A stretch of DNA of 64,000 bases. Source: Halalkalibacter oceani. Lineage in GTDB: Bacteria > Bacillota > Bacilli > Bacillales > Bacillaceae_D. The stretch lies in the NCBI RefSeq assembly GCF_023715705.1, contig NZ_JAMBOS010000005.1:186001-250000 (forward strand), read 5' to 3'. Positions 62,820 to 64,000 of the stretch are shown here, one piece after another (the stretch's first letter is position 1; every line of letters begins with the position of its first letter). Both the position numbers and the translations under genes were made by a program. Below the pieces are notes generated by a model. That model saw nothing but the letters and a program-made list of their open reading frames with translations, had not been told where the DNA came from and did not search any database.

Positions 62820-62858
62820 AAAGAAAGGGACGACGCAAATGCTGTCGTCCCTTTCTTT
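62820..62858 (-). terminator. Terminator after prfB
   Basis: AAAGAAAGGGACGAC pairs with GTCGTCCCTTTCTTT, followed by GTTCTGG on the minus strand. The U-rich half is within the stem. Confidence 0.85.
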
Positions 62859-62902
62859 ATTGAAGACCTACGCCTCATTCACTTTTGAGAGGCTAGCTCT
62901 AA

Positions 62903-64000
62903 TTACTCCTGCTCCACTCCGCCGATGGCCTGACGCAAATAAGCATCGATGAAGCCGTCAAGGTCGCCATCCATAACGCTTGTCGTATTGCCGACTTCGT
63001 GATTGGTGCGATGGTCCTTGACCATGCTGTATGGATGAAACACATAAGAGCGGATTTGGCTTCCCCAACCAATTTCCTTTTGCTCGCCGCGAATTTCGGC
63101 AAGCTCCTGCTGCTGCTCTTCGATTTTGAGCTGATACAGCTTCGCTTTCATCATTTTCATCGCTTGTTCGCGGTTTTTAATTTGCGAGCGCTCGCTTTGG
63201 CAAGTGACGACTGTGTTGGTCGGCAAGTGGGTGATCCGTACCGCCGAATCGGTCGTATTAATATGCTGACCGCCGGCGCCACTTGCGCGATACGTGTCAA
63301 TTTTCAAATCCTCAGGCGAGAGGTCGATGTCGACATTATCATCAAGCTCAGGCATCACTTCGCACGAAACGAACGATGTATGCCGCCTTCCCGACGAGTC
63401 AAACGGGGAAATCCGTACTAGCCGATGGACGCCTTTCTCGGCTTTTAAATAGCCGTAAGCATTATGACCTTTAATTAGCAATGTGACGCTTTTTACGCCG
63501 GCCTCATCACCGGGCAAATAATCCATCGTTTCAACTTTAAAGCCTTTTCGCTCCGCCCAGCGCGTGTACATCCGCAAAAGCATCGAAGCCCAGTCCTGCG
63601 ACTCGGTCCCCCCGGCACCGGGATGAAGCTCAAGAATCGCATTATTCTTATCATAAGGCTCGCTTAACAAAAGCTGAAGTTCGAACTGATTCAGCGCTTC
63701 ACTTAAGCTGGTGACGCCCTGCTCCAGATCTTTTTGCAGATCCTCGTCGGCTTCCTCCTTCACGAGCTCATAAGAAACCTCTAAATCCTCGTACTCCGAT
63801 TCCAGCGCAAGAAAGCCGTTAACCTGTTCTTTTAACGCATTGGAATCGTTAATGACCGCCTGAGCCGCCTCCTGGTCATTCCAAAAATCAGGATCGGTCA
63901 TCTTCTCTTCTAATTCAGCAATGCGTTCCTGCTTCTCATCGAGGTCAAAGAGACCCCCTAAAATTTGATAATCGCTTTGCCATTGTTGTCAACGTCTGCT
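62903..64000 (-). CDS. prfB: Peptide chain release factor 2 (partial, programmed +1 frameshift)
   Basis: Release factor for UGA and UAA codons. The main frame starts visibly at 63944 ([12 protein letters not shown]) and holds the SPF anticodon motif (RISPFDSSG) and GGQ motif (SGAGGQHIN). Upstream, the other frame reads [12 protein letters not shown] and meets UGA at 63947-63945, preceded by CTT and a Shine-Dalgarno-like AGGGGG (63959-63954): the classic autoregulatory +1 shift. The first about 20 codons lie beyond base 64000. Confidence 0.97.

Overview
The window is a chromosomal segment of a Gram-positive, low-to-mid G+C member of the Bacillaceae, roughly 48% G+C by eye. Gene content and order follow the Bacillus subtilis 'yv' region, read here mostly on the minus strand: ssrA-smpB-rnr-est-secG, the glycolytic operon cggR-gap-pgk-tpiA-gpmI-eno, rpoN(sigL), clpP, yvcI-rapZ-yvcK-whiA-crh, trxB, a complete his operon, hprK-lgt-yvoD-ppaX-yvoF, yvlBCD, uvrBA, csbA, minJ-ctpB, ftsEX, cccB, yvjA and prfB. 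I cannot name the species. Both ends cut genes: the tmRNA loses its 3' end at base 1 and prfB loses its start at base 64000.

Layout: 1-5.3 kb holds tmRNA rescue, RNase R, two esterase-like hydrolases and SecG. 5.4-12.8 kb is the central glycolytic operon with a CggR operator and promoter. 12.8-15.4 kb holds a glutaredoxin-like protein, sigma-54 and the divergent clpP with a CtsR-controlled promoter. 15.4-20 kb has a 159-bp tandem repeat array followed by a dicarboxylate transporter with its own sensor kinase and response regulator, and a perfect cre site in front of the transporter. 20-27.4 kb carries the crh-whiA-yvcK-rapZ-nudix operon, thioredoxin reductase and a TPR protein. 27.4-34.3 kb is a repeat-rich spacer and the eight-gene his operon. 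34.5-38.1 kb is an accessory block (M20 amidohydrolase, ABM monooxygenase-like protein, DUF523/TudS-like protein, thioredoxin/BdbC pair) separating yvoF from hisZ. 38.1-51.4 kb carries carbon-catabolite signalling (hprK), lipoprotein maturation (lgt), envelope stress (yvlBCD), nucleotide excision repair and the flagellar stator. 51.7-64 kb has cell-division genes (minJ, ctpB, a PcsB/EnvC-like hydrolase, ftsX, ftsE), interrupted by an AT-richer chemoreceptor gene and a decayed surface-protein gene, then cytochrome c, a YitT-family protein and prfB with its programmed frameshift.

Several genes share a theme of carbon control: HprK, Crh, CggR, cre sites upstream of rpoN and of the dicarboxylate transporter, and the YvcK/RapZ/WhiA cluster. 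I found no phage-defence system, CRISPR array, intact insertion sequence or biosynthetic cluster. The least ordinary material is non-coding: a family of palindromic repeats (tandem array at 15.4 kb with a diverged single copy at 37 kb), a hairpin apparently inserted between direct repeats at 27.5 kb, duplicated terminator-containing modules before and after it, a shared 39-bp element near 51.7 and 55.0 kb, and terminators with similar loop-proximal sequence.
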